DNA from: Thiopseudomonas alkaliphila
GTDB lineage: Bacteria; Pseudomonadota; Gammaproteobacteria; Pseudomonadales; Pseudomonadaceae
DNA: 64,000 bases
Direction: 5' to 3'
NCBI RefSeq assembly: GCF_001267175.1
Contig: NZ_CP012358.1
Location: 1,218,501-1,282,500 of the forward strand
Every line of letters starts with the position of its first letter. Position 1 is the stretch's first letter. This document shows positions 49,981 through 59,009 of the stretch, in pieces. Below the pieces are notes generated by a model. It searched no databases, had not been told where the DNA came from, and worked only from the letters and a program-made list of their open reading frames with translations. A program made the position numbers and the translations under genes.

Positions 49981-52248
49981 ATGAATTCCATTTTGGTTAC
50001 TAAGCGAGACGGTCGCAAAGAAGCGATCGATCTAGACAAAATCCACCGCGTACTCGACTGGGCCGCTTTAGGTCTAGACCATGTCTCTGTATCGCAGGTG
50101 GAACTTAAGTCACATATCCAATTTTATGACGGGATTCGCACCAAGGATATTCATGAAACCATCATCAAGGCAGCCGCCGACTTAATCAGTGAAGAATCAC
50201 CTGACTACCAATATATGGCTGCGCGCCTTGCAATTTTCCACTTGCGCAAAATCGCCTACGGCCGCTTTACGCCGCCACATTTATTTGATCATGTAACTAA
50301 ACTCACCGCTGATGGTAAATACGATAAACACATATTAGAAGATTACTCTAAGGCCGAGTTTGATCAATTAAACGCTTATATTAAGCATGACCGCGACATG
50401 AACTTTTCTTATGCCGCGGTTAAACAATTAGAAGGTAAATACTTAGTTCAAGATCGCGTTTCTAAGCGTGTTTTTGAAAGTCCGCAAATGCTTTATATCT
50501 TAATTGGGATGTGCTTATTCGCGGACTACCCAGAGGCTACGCGCCTGGATTACATCCAGCGCTTTTATGATGCGATCTCCACCTTCAAAATCTCACTGCC
50601 AACCCCGATTATGGCTGGCGTGCGTACCCCTAGCCGTCAATTCAGCTCATGCGTATTGATTGAATGCGGCGACTCACTGGACAGTATTAACGCCACGACT
50701 TCAGCGATTGTGAAATATGTATCACAACGTGCCGGGATTGGAATTAACGCGGGCCGCATCCGTGCGCTTGGTAGCCCAATTCGCGGTGGTGAAGCAGAGC
50801 ACACCGGGATGATTCCATTTTTTAAATTATTCCAAGCTGCAGTTAAATCCTGCTCCCAAGGCGGTGTGCGCGGCGGTGCTGCCACCTTGTTCTATCCGAT
50901 GTGGCACTTAGAGGTTGAGTCGCTATTGGTTCTGAAAAACAACCGCGGCGTCGAAGAAAACCGCGTGCGCCACATGGATTATGGTGTGCAAATTAACAAA
51001 ACCATGTATCAGCGCTTAATCAAAGGGCAGCACATTACGCTGTTCTCGCCGCATGATGTGCCTGGCCTATACGATGCGTTCTTTGCTGACCAAGACGAGT
51101 TTGAGCGCCTATACGAGCAATACGAGGCCGATGAGTCGATCCGTAAGCGCTCCATTGCCGCCACTGAGCTATTTAGCTTAATGATGCAAGAGCGCGCCAG
51201 CACGGGTCGAATTTATATTCAGAACGTAGACCACTGCAACACCCATAGCCCATTTGATCCAGCGGTTGCGCCAATTCGTCAGTCGAATTTATGCCTCGAA
51301 ATCGCACTGCCAACCAGTCCGTTAGATAACATTAACGATGACGATAAAGAAATTGCGCTCTGCACCTTGTCAGCGTTTAACTTGGGCGCGATTGATTCGC
51401 TTGATGAATTAGAAGAGCTTGCCGATCTTGCGGTACGTGCGCTTGACAGCCTGCTGAGCTATCAAGACTACCCAATTGAGGCCGCGCGCAATGCCACTAT
51501 GAAGCGCCGTACCTTAGGCGTAGGCGTGATTAACTTTGCCTACTACTTGGCTAAGCATGGACTGAAATACTCCGACGGTTCGGCCAATGCTTTAACCCAC
51601 CGTACCTTTGAGGCCATTCAGTACTACTTATTAAAAGCATCTAATCAGCTGGCTAAAGAGTTCGGCACTTGCACCGCGTTTAACGAAACCACTTACAGCA
51701 AGGGCATTCTGCCGATTGATACCTACAAGAAAGACTTGGACGCAATCTGTGCTGAGCCTCTGCACCTTGATTGGGAAGGACTGCGTAAAGAGATCGTTGA
51801 GCATGGCCTGCGTAACTCCACTTTAACCGCGCTGATGCCGTCTGAGACCTCGAGCCAAATCAGTAACGCCACCAACGGCATTGAGCCACCGCGTGGATTG
51901 GTAACAATCAAGCAATCAAAAGACGGCATCCTAAAGCAAGTGGTGCCTGAGTATGAAACCCTGAAAAACAGCTACGAAACCCTCTGGGCTATGCCTAATA
52001 ACACCGGCTATCTGCAATTGGTGGGGATCATGCAAAAGTTTGTCGACCAAGCCATTTCAGCGAACACCAACTACGACCCTAAGCGCTTTGATGGTGGTCG
52101 CGTGCCCATGAATCAGCTGCTTAAAGACTTACTACTCGCCTACAAGTACGGCCTCAAAACGCTTTACTACCAAAACACCCGAGATGGTGCCGAAGATAAC
52201 CAAAGCGATTTAGACGATAACTGCGCAGGCGGTGCGTGCAAGATTTAA
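49981..52248 (+). CDS. nrdA: Class Ia ribonucleotide reductase, large subunit (enterobacterial type)
   Basis: Reduces ribonucleoside diphosphates to deoxy forms under aerobic conditions. The 755-residue length and sequence follow E. coli NrdA closely, including an N-terminal ATP cone (LVTKRDGRKEAIDLDKIHRV). The catalytic Cys regions are FSSCVLIECGDS, NQSNLCLEIALPT-type (here RQSNLCLEIALPT) and ALCTLSAFNL; the C-terminal GGACKI-type tail (CAGGACKI pattern: CAGGACKI) passes electrons. The ATG at 49981 matches the family; a TTG at 49966 would add five residues. Canonical Pseudomonas NrdA, as I recall it, is much longer. Confidence 0.96.
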   Translation: MNSILVTKRDGRKEAIDLDKIHRVLDWAALGLDHVSVSQVELKSHIQFYDGIRTKDIHETIIKAAADLISEESPDYQYMAARLAIFHLRKIAYGRFTPPHLFDHVTKLTADGKYDKHILEDYSKAEFDQLNAYIKHDRDMNFSYAAVKQLEGKYLVQDRVSKRVFESPQMLYILIGMCLFADYPEATRLDYIQRFYDAISTFKISLPTPIMAGVRTPSRQFSSCVLIECGDSLDSINATTSAIVKYVSQRAGIGINAGRIRALGSPIRGGEAEHTGMIPFFKLFQAAVKSCSQGGVRGGAATLFYPMWHLEVESLLVLKNNRGVEENRVRHMDYGVQINKTMYQRLIKGQHITLFSPHDVPGLYDAFFADQDEFERLYEQYEADESIRKRSIAATELFSLMMQERASTGRIYIQNVDHCNTHSPFDPAVAPIRQSNLCLEIALPTSPLDNINDDDKEIALCTLSAFNLGAIDSLDELEELADLAVRALDSLLSYQDYPIEAARNATMKRRTLGVGVINFAYYLAKHGLKYSDGSANALTHRTFEAIQYYLLKASNQLAKEFGTCTAFNETTYSKGILPIDTYKKDLDAICAEPLHLDWEGLRKEIVEHGLRNSTLTALMPSETSSQISNATNGIEPPRGLVTIKQSKDGILKQVVPEYETLKNSYETLWAMPNNTGYLQLVGIMQKFVDQAISANTNYDPKRFDGGRVPMNQLLKDLLLAYKYGLKTLYYQNTRDGAEDNQSDLDDNCAGGACKI

Positions 52249-52285
52249 GGAGTCTGGGCAGGCAAATAACCTGCCCTCATAAACT
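52247..52285 (+). promoter_or_regulatory. nrdB ribosome-binding site displaced by a hairpin
   Basis: A consensus AAGGAG (52247-52252) overlaps the nrdA stop and lies 33 bases before the nrdB ATG. Between them GGGCAGG (52256-52262) pairs with CCTGCCC (52270-52276). Folding it shortens the path to 12 bases. No other ribosome-binding site is near the ATG. Confidence 0.6.
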
Positions 52286-53386
52286 ATGCCCTACAGTACT
52301 TTTTGCCAAAAAGACTCTAATCCCTTAGAGCAACCGATGTTTTTCGGTGACAACGTCAACGTGGCGCGTTATGACCAGCAGCGCTACCCAATTTTTGAGG
52401 CGCTGATTGAAAAGCAGCTGTCGTTTTTCTGGCGCCCAGAAGAAGTTGACGTGTCTCAAGACCGCTCGGACTATCGCAACCTACCCGAGCACGAAAAGCA
52501 CATTTTTATCAGTAACCTAAAATACCAAACGCTGCTGGACTCAATTCAAGGTCGCAGCCCAAACGTAGCGTTCTTGCCGCTGGTGTCTATTCCTGAGCTA
52601 GAGACCTGGATTGAAACCTGGTCCTTCAGTGAAACGATTCATTCACGCAGCTATACCCACATTATCCGCAATATTGTCAATGATCCGGCGGAGATTTTTG
52701 ACAACATCGTTAATAATGAAAATATCATTGAGCGCGCTGGCGATATTTCTAAATACTATGATGACTTAATTCAAAGTAGTCTGAACTATATTCGTGGCGA
52801 CCGCTCAGGGCTGCGCGAAATTAAAAAGAAACTGTACCTGTGCATGATGAGCGTAAATATCTTAGAAGCGATTCGCTTTTATGTTTCCTTTGCTTGCTCA
52901 TTCGCCTTTGCCGAACGCCGCCTGATGGAAGGCAATGCCAAGATTATTCGTTTAATTGCCCGTGACGAAGCTCTGCATTTAACCGGAACGCAACATATCC
53001 TTAATATTATGCAGTCAGGGCAAGACGATCCGGAATTTGCCGAGATCGCCAAAGAATGCGAAGCAGAATGCATTGAGATGTTTCGTCATGCCGCTGAGCA
53101 AGAAAAGAATTGGGCTAAATACTTATTCAAAGACGGCTCAATGATTGGCTTGAACTACGATATTTTGAGTCAGTACGTTGAATACATCACCAACCTGCGC
53201 ATGAACGCGGTCGGCCTTAAACCAATTTTTGATGGCAAGTCGCAAAACCCCATCCCTTGGATTAATGCCTGGCTTGTGTCAGACAACGTACAGGTAGCAC
53301 CGCAAGAGGTTGAAGTGTCATCCTATCTTGTGGGGCAGATTGACTCTGAAGTATCGGTCGAAGATCTCGGCGATTTTGAGTTATAA
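52286..53386 (+). CDS. nrdB: Class Ia ribonucleotide reductase, small subunit
   Basis: Holds the di-iron centre and tyrosyl radical for NrdA. 366 residues, about ten fewer than E. coli NrdB because one loop after [14 protein letters not shown] is shorter. The radical Tyr is residue 123 (Tyr122 without Met) in [12 protein letters not shown]; iron ligands are in [13 protein letters not shown] and [13 protein letters not shown]. The C-terminal tail [13 protein letters not shown] docks on NrdA. The ATG matches the family start exactly ([10 protein letters not shown]). Confidence 0.96.
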   Translation: MPYSTFCQKDSNPLEQPMFFGDNVNVARYDQQRYPIFEALIEKQLSFFWRPEEVDVSQDRSDYRNLPEHEKHIFISNLKYQTLLDSIQGRSPNVAFLPLVSIPELETWIETWSFSETIHSRSYTHIIRNIVNDPAEIFDNIVNNENIIERAGDISKYYDDLIQSSLNYIRGDRSGLREIKKKLYLCMMSVNILEAIRFYVSFACSFAFAERRLMEGNAKIIRLIARDEALHLTGTQHILNIMQSGQDDPEFAEIAKECEAECIEMFRHAAEQEKNWAKYLFKDGSMIGLNYDILSQYVEYITNLRMNAVGLKPIFDGKSQNPIPWINAWLVSDNVQVAPQEVEVSSYLVGQIDSEVSVEDLGDFEL

Positions 53387-53422
53387 GCGCTAGCCAAGCG
53401 TTGAGCATAGATCCTAACTTAT

Positions 53423-53447
53423 GCAGTATGCGTTAAGCGCATACTGC
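53423..53447. repeat. Hairpin between nrdB and yfaE
   Basis: GCAGTATGCG (53423-53432) pairs perfectly with CGCATACTGC (53438-53447), five-base loop TTAAG, and no T-run. It may lower read-through into yfaE or protect the nrdAB mRNA end. Confidence 0.6.
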
Positions 53448-53466
53448 TCAGACGCACAGGATAAGC

Positions 53467-53736
53467 ATGCAAATTATTACCCAAGACATGATCTTAGAGT
53501 TAGATCAAACTGAAGAAAGCCTCCTTGAAGCCCTTGAGCGCACCGGCCACCAAGTAGAATATCAATGCCGTAGTGGCTACTGCGGTGCCTGCCGGGTCGA
53601 ACTAATGGCCGGCAGTGTGGCCTATGAAAAACCTCCTTTAGCCTTTGTTAAAGCGGATGAGATTTTACCTTGCTGTTGCCGTGTGTTAGAACCTTTAAAA
53701 ATTAACGTTAACTTACGAAGTAAGAAAGCCGGCTAA
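53467..53736 (+). CDS. yfaE: 2Fe-2S ferredoxin YfaE, NrdB cofactor maintenance
   Basis: An 89-residue plant-type ferredoxin. In E. coli, YfaE reduces the NrdB di-iron centre for cofactor assembly and repair. Cluster ligands are Cys34, Cys39 and Cys42 in CRSGYCGAC, and the last Cys in LPCCCR (69-71), as in YfaE. It follows nrdB after 80 bases containing a hairpin, the order seen in enterobacteria. AGGA precedes the ATG. Confidence 0.93.
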   Translation: MQIITQDMILELDQTEESLLEALERTGHQVEYQCRSGYCGACRVELMAGSVAYEKPPLAFVKADEILPCCCRVLEPLKINVNLRSKKAG

Positions 53737-53770
53737 TCCCCTTTGCTCTCCTACTTCTTAGGAGTGCCCT

Positions 53771-54316
53771 ATGAACCCTGCTGCACAAGCTGTGTTATCT
53801 TTTTGGCTAGATCCTGCTCACCAGCCATTTTGGTTTGCCAAATCAGAAACCTTCGATCAAACCATCGCCCAACACTTTTCCGCCACGTTAAAGCAAGCCG
53901 CTAGCGGTGAGCTGGCTCATTGGCGCAATACCGCTGAAGGTCGCGTGGCAGAAATTATTGTACTGGATCAGTTTTCCCGTAACTTACATCGCAACAGTCC
54001 ACAAGCCTTTAGCCAAGACGCGATGGCTCTTGCCTTAGCCCAAGAGTTACTCATTCAGCCAGAGTTTAACTCTCTACCGCAAGTGCTAAGACGCTTTGCG
54101 CTCATGCCTTTTATGCATTCAGAGTCAGCACTGATTCACCAACAAGCAGTGCAACTATTTACCGAACTAGGTGATCCGCACACGCTCGATTTCGAGCTTC
54201 GTCATAAAGAAATCATTGATCGATTTGGCCGCTACCCACATCGCAATGAAACCTTAGGTCGCTTATCCACCGATGAGGAACTCGCCTTCTTAACCGAAGA
54301 GGGATCATCCTTTTAA
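53771..54316 (+). CDS. DUF924 family protein
   Basis: A 181-residue protein of the DUF924 family, helical and TPR-like, without an assigned function. Typical segments are VLSFWLDPAHQPFWFAKSET, EIIVLDQFSRNLHRNSPQAF and FELRHKEIIDRFGRYPHRN. GGAGTG-like sequence lies upstream of the ATG. It is 34 bases downstream of yfaE, so could be co-transcribed with the nrd genes, though no functional link is known. Confidence 0.88.
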   Translation: MNPAAQAVLSFWLDPAHQPFWFAKSETFDQTIAQHFSATLKQAASGELAHWRNTAEGRVAEIIVLDQFSRNLHRNSPQAFSQDAMALALAQELLIQPEFNSLPQVLRRFALMPFMHSESALIHQQAVQLFTELGDPHTLDFELRHKEIIDRFGRYPHRNETLGRLSTDEELAFLTEEGSSF

Positions 54317-54399
54317 AGTAATCCTGTTAGTTAATGTAGTGGGCGGCGCGCAAAAGCTGCTAACATCTGCCGTTTTGCGCTGAGCATTTTAGCCTTCTT

Positions 54400-54858
54400 A
54401 TGTTTAACATTATTTTATTTGAGCCTGAAATTCCGCCCAACACTGGCAATATTATTCGTCTAGCCGCTAACAGTGGCTGCCAACTGCACTTGATTGAACC
54501 CTTGGGCTTTAACTTTGACGACAAACAATTAAGACGTGCAGGCATGGATTACAGTGAAGTGGCAGCAGTACAAATTCACCCTAACTTAGCGGCTTGTCTA
54601 GCGAGCTTAGGCGAAACCCGGGTGTTTGCCTTTAGCACTAAGGCTAACCATTCTTATGCTGAGGTCAGCTATCGTGCAGGTGATAGTTTTATCTTTGGCC
54701 CTGAAACCCGTGGACTCCCCCAAGAGGTGCGCGATAGCCTGCCGCCCGAGCAATTAGTGCGTCTACCCATGCTGGCTAATTCGCGCAGTTTAAATCTCTC
54801 AAACAGTGTAGCCATTGCCGTCTATGAGGCTTGGCGCCAGCTAGACTTCGCCCAGTAA
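54400..54858 (+). CDS. trmL: tRNA (cytidine(34)-2'-O)-methyltransferase
   Basis: SPOUT-class methyltransferase modifying the wobble base of tRNA-Leu. The 152-residue protein shows [18 protein letters not shown], the SAM-binding [11 protein letters not shown] and the C-terminal [17 protein letters not shown], all diagnostic of TrmL. Its 3' end faces the quinone oxidoreductase gene with a hairpin between them. Confidence 0.95.
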   Translation: MFNIILFEPEIPPNTGNIIRLAANSGCQLHLIEPLGFNFDDKQLRRAGMDYSEVAAVQIHPNLAACLASLGETRVFAFSTKANHSYAEVSYRAGDSFIFGPETRGLPQEVRDSLPPEQLVRLPMLANSRSLNLSNSVAIAVYEAWRQLDFAQ

Positions 54859-54871
54859 CGACTAAACGCTA

Positions 54872-54903
54872 GAGCCTACTACTCAGCAACGAGTAGCAGG
54901 CTC
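54872..54903. terminator. Hairpin between convergent trmL and quinone oxidoreductase
   Basis: GAGCCTACTACTC (54872-54884) pairs with GAGTAGCAGGCTC (54891-54903), one mismatch, six-base loop. No T-run follows, but its position suggests a bidirectional transcription end. Confidence 0.6.
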
Positions 54904-54911
54904 ACTGCGAA

Positions 54912-55862
54912 TTAATCAAACACCAAAACTAACTTACCATTCACCTGATTACCGGCTAATTCGGCAAATGCCTGTTTCGCATCACAGATTGAATACTGCC
55001 GACTCAGCTGTGGATTTAACTGCTGCTGAGCAAATAAAGGCCAGACTTGCTGCTCTAACTCTGCCAACAGTTTAGCTTTAAATGCATCATCCCGGGTTCT
55101 TAAGGTTGAGCCAATTAATTGAATGCGCTTACCCAATAACTGCGCCAAATCCAATTCAACCCGACGTCCCCCCATTAAACCAATATTGACCCAGCGCCCA
55201 TCAAGCGCTAACCACTTCAGATTTTGCTGAGCATAGCTGGCGCCTACTGGATCTAAAATCACATCAAAGGGTGCAAACTCAGCTAAGCCCTCGACGCCAT
55301 CATGGCGCACCACGCCGTCTACCGCGCCTAAATCTTTACAGTAAGCTAAACGTTCCGCCGAGCCTACACTCACATAGACCTGTAAGCCAAAGGCACGGCA
55401 CAGCTGAATGGCTGCTGAGCCTACACCACTGGCACCAGCATGCAAGAGCACCTTCTCTCCCGCGCGGGCTTGCCCCAGTTGAAACACATTTAACCAAGCC
55501 GTGCTGTATACCTCTGGCACTGCTGCGGCCTCAATTAAACTCAGCCCTTGTGGCACCGGCAATACCAGTCGCTCATCTACTGCAACATACTCCGCCATGC
55601 CGCCACCAGTTAAGAGCGCACACACTTCATCACCCAGCTGCCAGCGGCTGCTATCACCGGCATCCACAATAACTCCAGCACACTCTAAGCCCAGCACTTC
55701 GCTAGCCCCGGGCGGTGGTGGATATAAGCCGGCGACCTGGAGCAAATCGGCACGATTTAAGCCGGCAGCCGCTACTTTGATTAATACCTGCCCTGTTTGC
55801 AGTACTGGTTTTTCACAGTTAACAAGACAAGGATGGCCATCAGTTGCTTGCAATGCTTTCAT
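54912..55862 (-). CDS. NAD(P)H-quinone oxidoreductase (PIG3-like, MDR superfamily)
   Basis: A 316-residue zinc-free medium-chain reductase. AAAGLNRADLLQVAGLYPPP and GLECAGVIVDAG open the catalytic domain; VLLHAGASGVGSAAIQLCRA is the nucleotide-binding motif. The PIG3-like group reduces quinones with NADPH. It is divergent from prc, with about 130 bases between the starts, as I recall from P. aeruginosa. Confidence 0.9.
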   Translation of the reverse strand: MKALQATDGHPCLVNCEKPVLQTGQVLIKVAAAGLNRADLLQVAGLYPPPPGASEVLGLECAGVIVDAGDSSRWQLGDEVCALLTGGGMAEYVAVDERLVLPVPQGLSLIEAAAVPEVYSTAWLNVFQLGQARAGEKVLLHAGASGVGSAAIQLCRAFGLQVYVSVGSAERLAYCKDLGAVDGVVRHDGVEGLAEFAPFDVILDPVGASYAQQNLKWLALDGRWVNIGLMGGRRVELDLAQLLGKRIQLIGSTLRTRDDAFKAKLLAELEQQVWPLFAQQQLNPQLSRQYSICDAKQAFAELAGNQVNGKLVLVFD

Positions 55863-55991
55863 TCTAACTCCATATTGTCTGTATTCTTTTTAATGATCGG
55901 TATGATGTTGTACCTGAGATTTATCGACAAAGGAACTGTACGCAGTTCAGGTAACCTAACAATGCTACATTTGGCAAAGAAAAATATAAGT

Positions 55992-58103
55992 ATGAAATAT
56001 ACGCTTGCACGAACGTCACTCGCCTTGCTGTTAAGCCTTAGCCTGCTGCCCAGCGCCTATGCCTTAAATAACAGTAAAAGCTGGGATTATTTAGCACCCG
56101 ATCGCACTCAGCGTATTGCTAGTTTAAATATTACTGAACTGCTCAAACGCCATCACTACAGTAAAGACGTCGGCAATCAAGATCGCTCCAGCAAGATGTA
56201 TGAAGGCTATCTAAAAATGCTGGATCCAGCGCGCATGTACTTTACCCAAGAAGACCTGAGCGAGTTTAAGCCTTGGAAAAAGAACTTTGCCAATAAACTT
56301 CGCGAGGGAGATTTAGAGCCTGGCTATTTTATGTATAAACGCCAGCTAACTCGCTTAGATCAATACTTAACTTTTGCTTTAGCTAAATTAGCCAAAGGGG
56401 TTGATAGTATCGACTTCACGCTAGATGAGTCCTTAGAAACGGATCGGGAAAAAGCGCCTTGGGCAAAAAATGAAGCCGAGCTTCAAGAGCTATGGCGTAA
56501 GCGCTTAAAAGATGAAGTGCTCCGCTTAAAACTCGCTTCAAAAGAGCCAAAAGCAATTGAAGAGCTGTTAACTAAACGCTTTAAAAACCAACAAAAACGC
56601 CTACAGCAAACCCGTAGCGAAGATGTGTTTCAAGCCTATGTTAACTCTTTCTCACAGACCTACGACCCCCATACCAACTACCTCTCACCCGATAATGCAG
56701 AAAACTTCGACATCAATATGAGCCTCTCGTTAGAAGGCATTGGAGCCGTACTGCAAGGTGATAACGAGCACGTTAAAATTGTCCGCCTAGTACCCTCAGG
56801 ACCAGCCGATAAGAGCAAGCAGTTAGCACCTGCAGACAAGATTGTTGGCGTTGCCCAAGGCAATAAAGAAATGGTTGACGTGATCGGCTGGCGCCTAGAT
56901 GAGGTGGTGAAGTTAATTCGTGGCAAAAAAGGCTCAACCGTACGTTTAGAGGTGATTCCTGCCAGTAATGCGCCAAACGATCTTTCCTCAAAAACGGTGA
57001 CCATTGTCCGTGAGTCAGTCAAACTTGAAGAGCAAGCAGCACAAAAATCGATTTTAAATCTGGAACACGAAGGCAAACCCTTCAAGCTTGGGATTATTGA
57101 AATTCCAGCCTTTTACATTGACTTTAAAGCCTACCGCGCCGGTGACCCTAATTACAAAAGCACCACCCGTGATGTACGTAAGTTACTGGCAGAGCTGCAA
57201 CAAGAACAAGTGGATGGCTTAGTGATTGATCTACGCAATAATGGCGGTGGCTCTTTACAAGAAGCCACTGAACTTAGCAGCCTTTTCATTCCACAAGGTC
57301 CTTCAGTGCTAGTGCGCAATAACGATGGTCGCGTTGATGTGCTTGAGGATGATAATAAAGGCGTGTTTTATCAAGGCCCTATGGCGGTCTTAGTTAACCG
57401 TTTATCTGCTTCAGCTTCAGAAATTTTCGCTGGGGCTATCCAAGACTACCATCGCGGACTGATTATTGGCGGCCAAACCTTTGGTAAGGGCACGGTGCAA
57501 ACCATTCAGCCGCTCAATCATGGTGAGTTGAAATTTACCATCGCTAAGTTTTACCGTGTCTCGGGACAAAGTACTCAACACCAAGGAGTACTGCCCGATA
57601 TTAGCTACCCAGCCGAGTACAACACCAAAGAAATTGGTGAAAGTGCGCTGCCTGAAGCCATGCCTTGGGACAGTATTAAACCTGCAATTAACCCGGGCCC
57701 AGATCCGTTTAAACCATACCTTAAGACATTAGAAAAGCGCCATGCTCAGCGCACCAAGCATAATCCTGACTTTGTCTTTAGTCATGAACGCTTAGCCCTC
57801 AGCAAAGCGCTAATGAAAGACACGGTAGTCAGCTTAAATGAGGAAAAACGCCGCGCTGAACAAGACAAAATTGATCAGCAACAACTGGCTATGGAAAATA
57901 AGCGCCGCTTAGCCAAGGGCGAAAAAGCCATGCAACTGAAAGAGCTGAAAAAAGAAGATGAAGACTTAGCGGCAGAACTTGAAAAAGAAAAGGAAAATAA
58001 GCAAAAGCCGGAAAAAGATGCGTTCTTAGTCGAGACAGGACATATCTTGCTCGACTGGCTAAGCCTGCATCAACAACAAGTCGCCAAACACTCGGCGAAG
58101 TAA
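55992..58103 (+). CDS. prc: Tail-specific periplasmic protease Prc (CtpA-type)
   Basis: A 703-residue C-terminal processing protease that trims FtsI and degrades mislocalised envelope proteins; in Pseudomonas (AlgO) it affects MucA turnover. The order is: signal peptide (1-27, cleaved near AYALN), an N-terminal helical domain, a PDZ domain (about 235-330) starting LEGIGAVLQGD, and the S41 protease with the RLSASASEIFAG Ser and TFGKGTVQ Lys dyad. The C-terminal region is Lys/Glu-rich. ATG at 55992 fits the signal peptide; an ATG at 55962 would add ten residues. Confidence 0.94.
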   Translation: MKYTLARTSLALLLSLSLLPSAYALNNSKSWDYLAPDRTQRIASLNITELLKRHHYSKDVGNQDRSSKMYEGYLKMLDPARMYFTQEDLSEFKPWKKNFANKLREGDLEPGYFMYKRQLTRLDQYLTFALAKLAKGVDSIDFTLDESLETDREKAPWAKNEAELQELWRKRLKDEVLRLKLASKEPKAIEELLTKRFKNQQKRLQQTRSEDVFQAYVNSFSQTYDPHTNYLSPDNAENFDINMSLSLEGIGAVLQGDNEHVKIVRLVPSGPADKSKQLAPADKIVGVAQGNKEMVDVIGWRLDEVVKLIRGKKGSTVRLEVIPASNAPNDLSSKTVTIVRESVKLEEQAAQKSILNLEHEGKPFKLGIIEIPAFYIDFKAYRAGDPNYKSTTRDVRKLLAELQQEQVDGLVIDLRNNGGGSLQEATELSSLFIPQGPSVLVRNNDGRVDVLEDDNKGVFYQGPMAVLVNRLSASASEIFAGAIQDYHRGLIIGGQTFGKGTVQTIQPLNHGELKFTIAKFYRVSGQSTQHQGVLPDISYPAEYNTKEIGESALPEAMPWDSIKPAINPGPDPFKPYLKTLEKRHAQRTKHNPDFVFSHERLALSKALMKDTVVSLNEEKRRAEQDKIDQQQLAMENKRRLAKGEKAMQLKELKKEDEDLAAELEKEKENKQKPEKDAFLVETGHILLDWLSLHQQQVAKHSAK

Positions 58104-58111
58104 TAGCTAGC

Positions 58112-58147
58112 AAAAACCCGCCGTTTGATGGCAAGCGGCGGGTTTTT
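58112..58147. terminator. Bidirectional terminator of prc and the facing operon
   Basis: AAAAACCCGCCG (58112-58123) and CGGCGGGTTTTT (58136-58147) form a perfect 12-base stem; A and T runs on the flanks make it functional on both strands. Confidence 0.92.
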
Positions 58148-58159
58148 TATTACACGTAA

Positions 58160-58630
58160 TTAAGCGTCAATTAATTGCTGCATCAGCTGCTGATAAAACA
58201 AACAAGCATCCTGATCGGCTGCAATGTCGCCTTGGCCTGTCGCATAAATATCCGCTAGTTTTTGGGCAGCCAAATAATGCCCAGCTTTAGCTGCTATTTT
58301 CCACCAATACACCGCAGTATTAAGGTCTGGAGCATTCTGCACAGTCCCTTGGGCAGCATTCTGTGCAACTTGATAAGCGGCCTTAGCATCGCCAGCCTCA
58401 GCTGCTATCTTTAGCAATCGCAAGCCTTCTTCCTTAGCTCCTAAGCCCTGCCCTTTAAACAGTAATAAGTGCCCATAAAAAGCAGTCGCTGCAGGGTGAC
58501 CTAGCTGACTTTGTCGAGCAAACTGCATTTGCATCCACTGCCATAATTTAGGCTGTTTTACTGCCCATGTGTATTTAAATAAATGTCGTGCTACAAAATA
58601 GCCAACACTCGCCTTAACTTTTAGCCACAT
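58160..58630 (-). CDS. Sel1-like/TPR repeat protein
   Basis: A 156-residue helical repeat protein. At least two Sel1-like repeats are visible: GLRLLKIAAEAGDAKAAYQV and AVYWWKIAAKAGHYLAAQKL. The N-terminal part (YFVARHLFKYTW) is aromatic and basic. ATG at 58630 is chosen because GAGGCG lies eight bases before it; the longer frame up to 58717 would run into the upstream gene. Function unknown; it sits in the conserved small-gene cluster after prc. Confidence 0.75.
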   Translation of the reverse strand: MWLKVKASVGYFVARHLFKYTWAVKQPKLWQWMQMQFARQSQLGHPAATAFYGHLLLFKGQGLGAKEEGLRLLKIAAEAGDAKAAYQVAQNAAQGTVQNAPDLNTAVYWWKIAAKAGHYLAAQKLADIYATGQGDIAADQDACLFYQQLMQQLIDA

Positions 58631-58643
58631 CGTAGAATTCGCC

Positions 58644-59009
58644 TCATGCTTTAGAAAATGCTGCATAGACCTGCTGCAACTGCGTCTGATGCCAAGCAGC
58701 TTGCTCAACAGAGTCAACGAAGGTTAACTCGGCATCGAGTTGCTGTAGGAAACTAAACCAACCCTGCTTAGGCAAGTAAGGTGGACGCTGACTAACCACC
58801 AACGCGCTGCGCAGTGGCTGTTGCTGTAACCAGTCGCGCTGCGTTAAATGCTCTAACAAGTAAGTCAATCGCTGCATAGCAGGCACTGGCAATGCCAGCT
58901 CAGTGATTAGCTGGCGATAGGTGAGGGTACGCTTTTGCTGCGCTGCCTGCGCCAATAATGCAAGCAATTCAGACATTTGCTGCACGAAAAGATTATTCGA
59001 TAGTGACAT
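58644..59009 (-). CDS. Small conserved protein of unknown function
   Basis: A 121-residue soluble protein without a family name I can give. The N-terminal half looks winged-helix-like, with TLTYRQLITELALPVPAMQRLTYLLEHL, and LRSALVVSQRPPYLPKQGWF in the middle. It overlaps the upstream XRE gene by 17 bases if it starts at ATG 59009; an internal ATG at 58976 would avoid this. Conserved synteny (prc cluster) argues it is a real gene. Confidence 0.68.
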   Translation of the reverse strand: MSLSNNLFVQQMSELLALLAQAAQQKRTLTYRQLITELALPVPAMQRLTYLLEHLTQRDWLQQQPLRSALVVSQRPPYLPKQGWFSFLQQLDAELTFVDSVEQAAWHQTQLQQVYAAFSKA

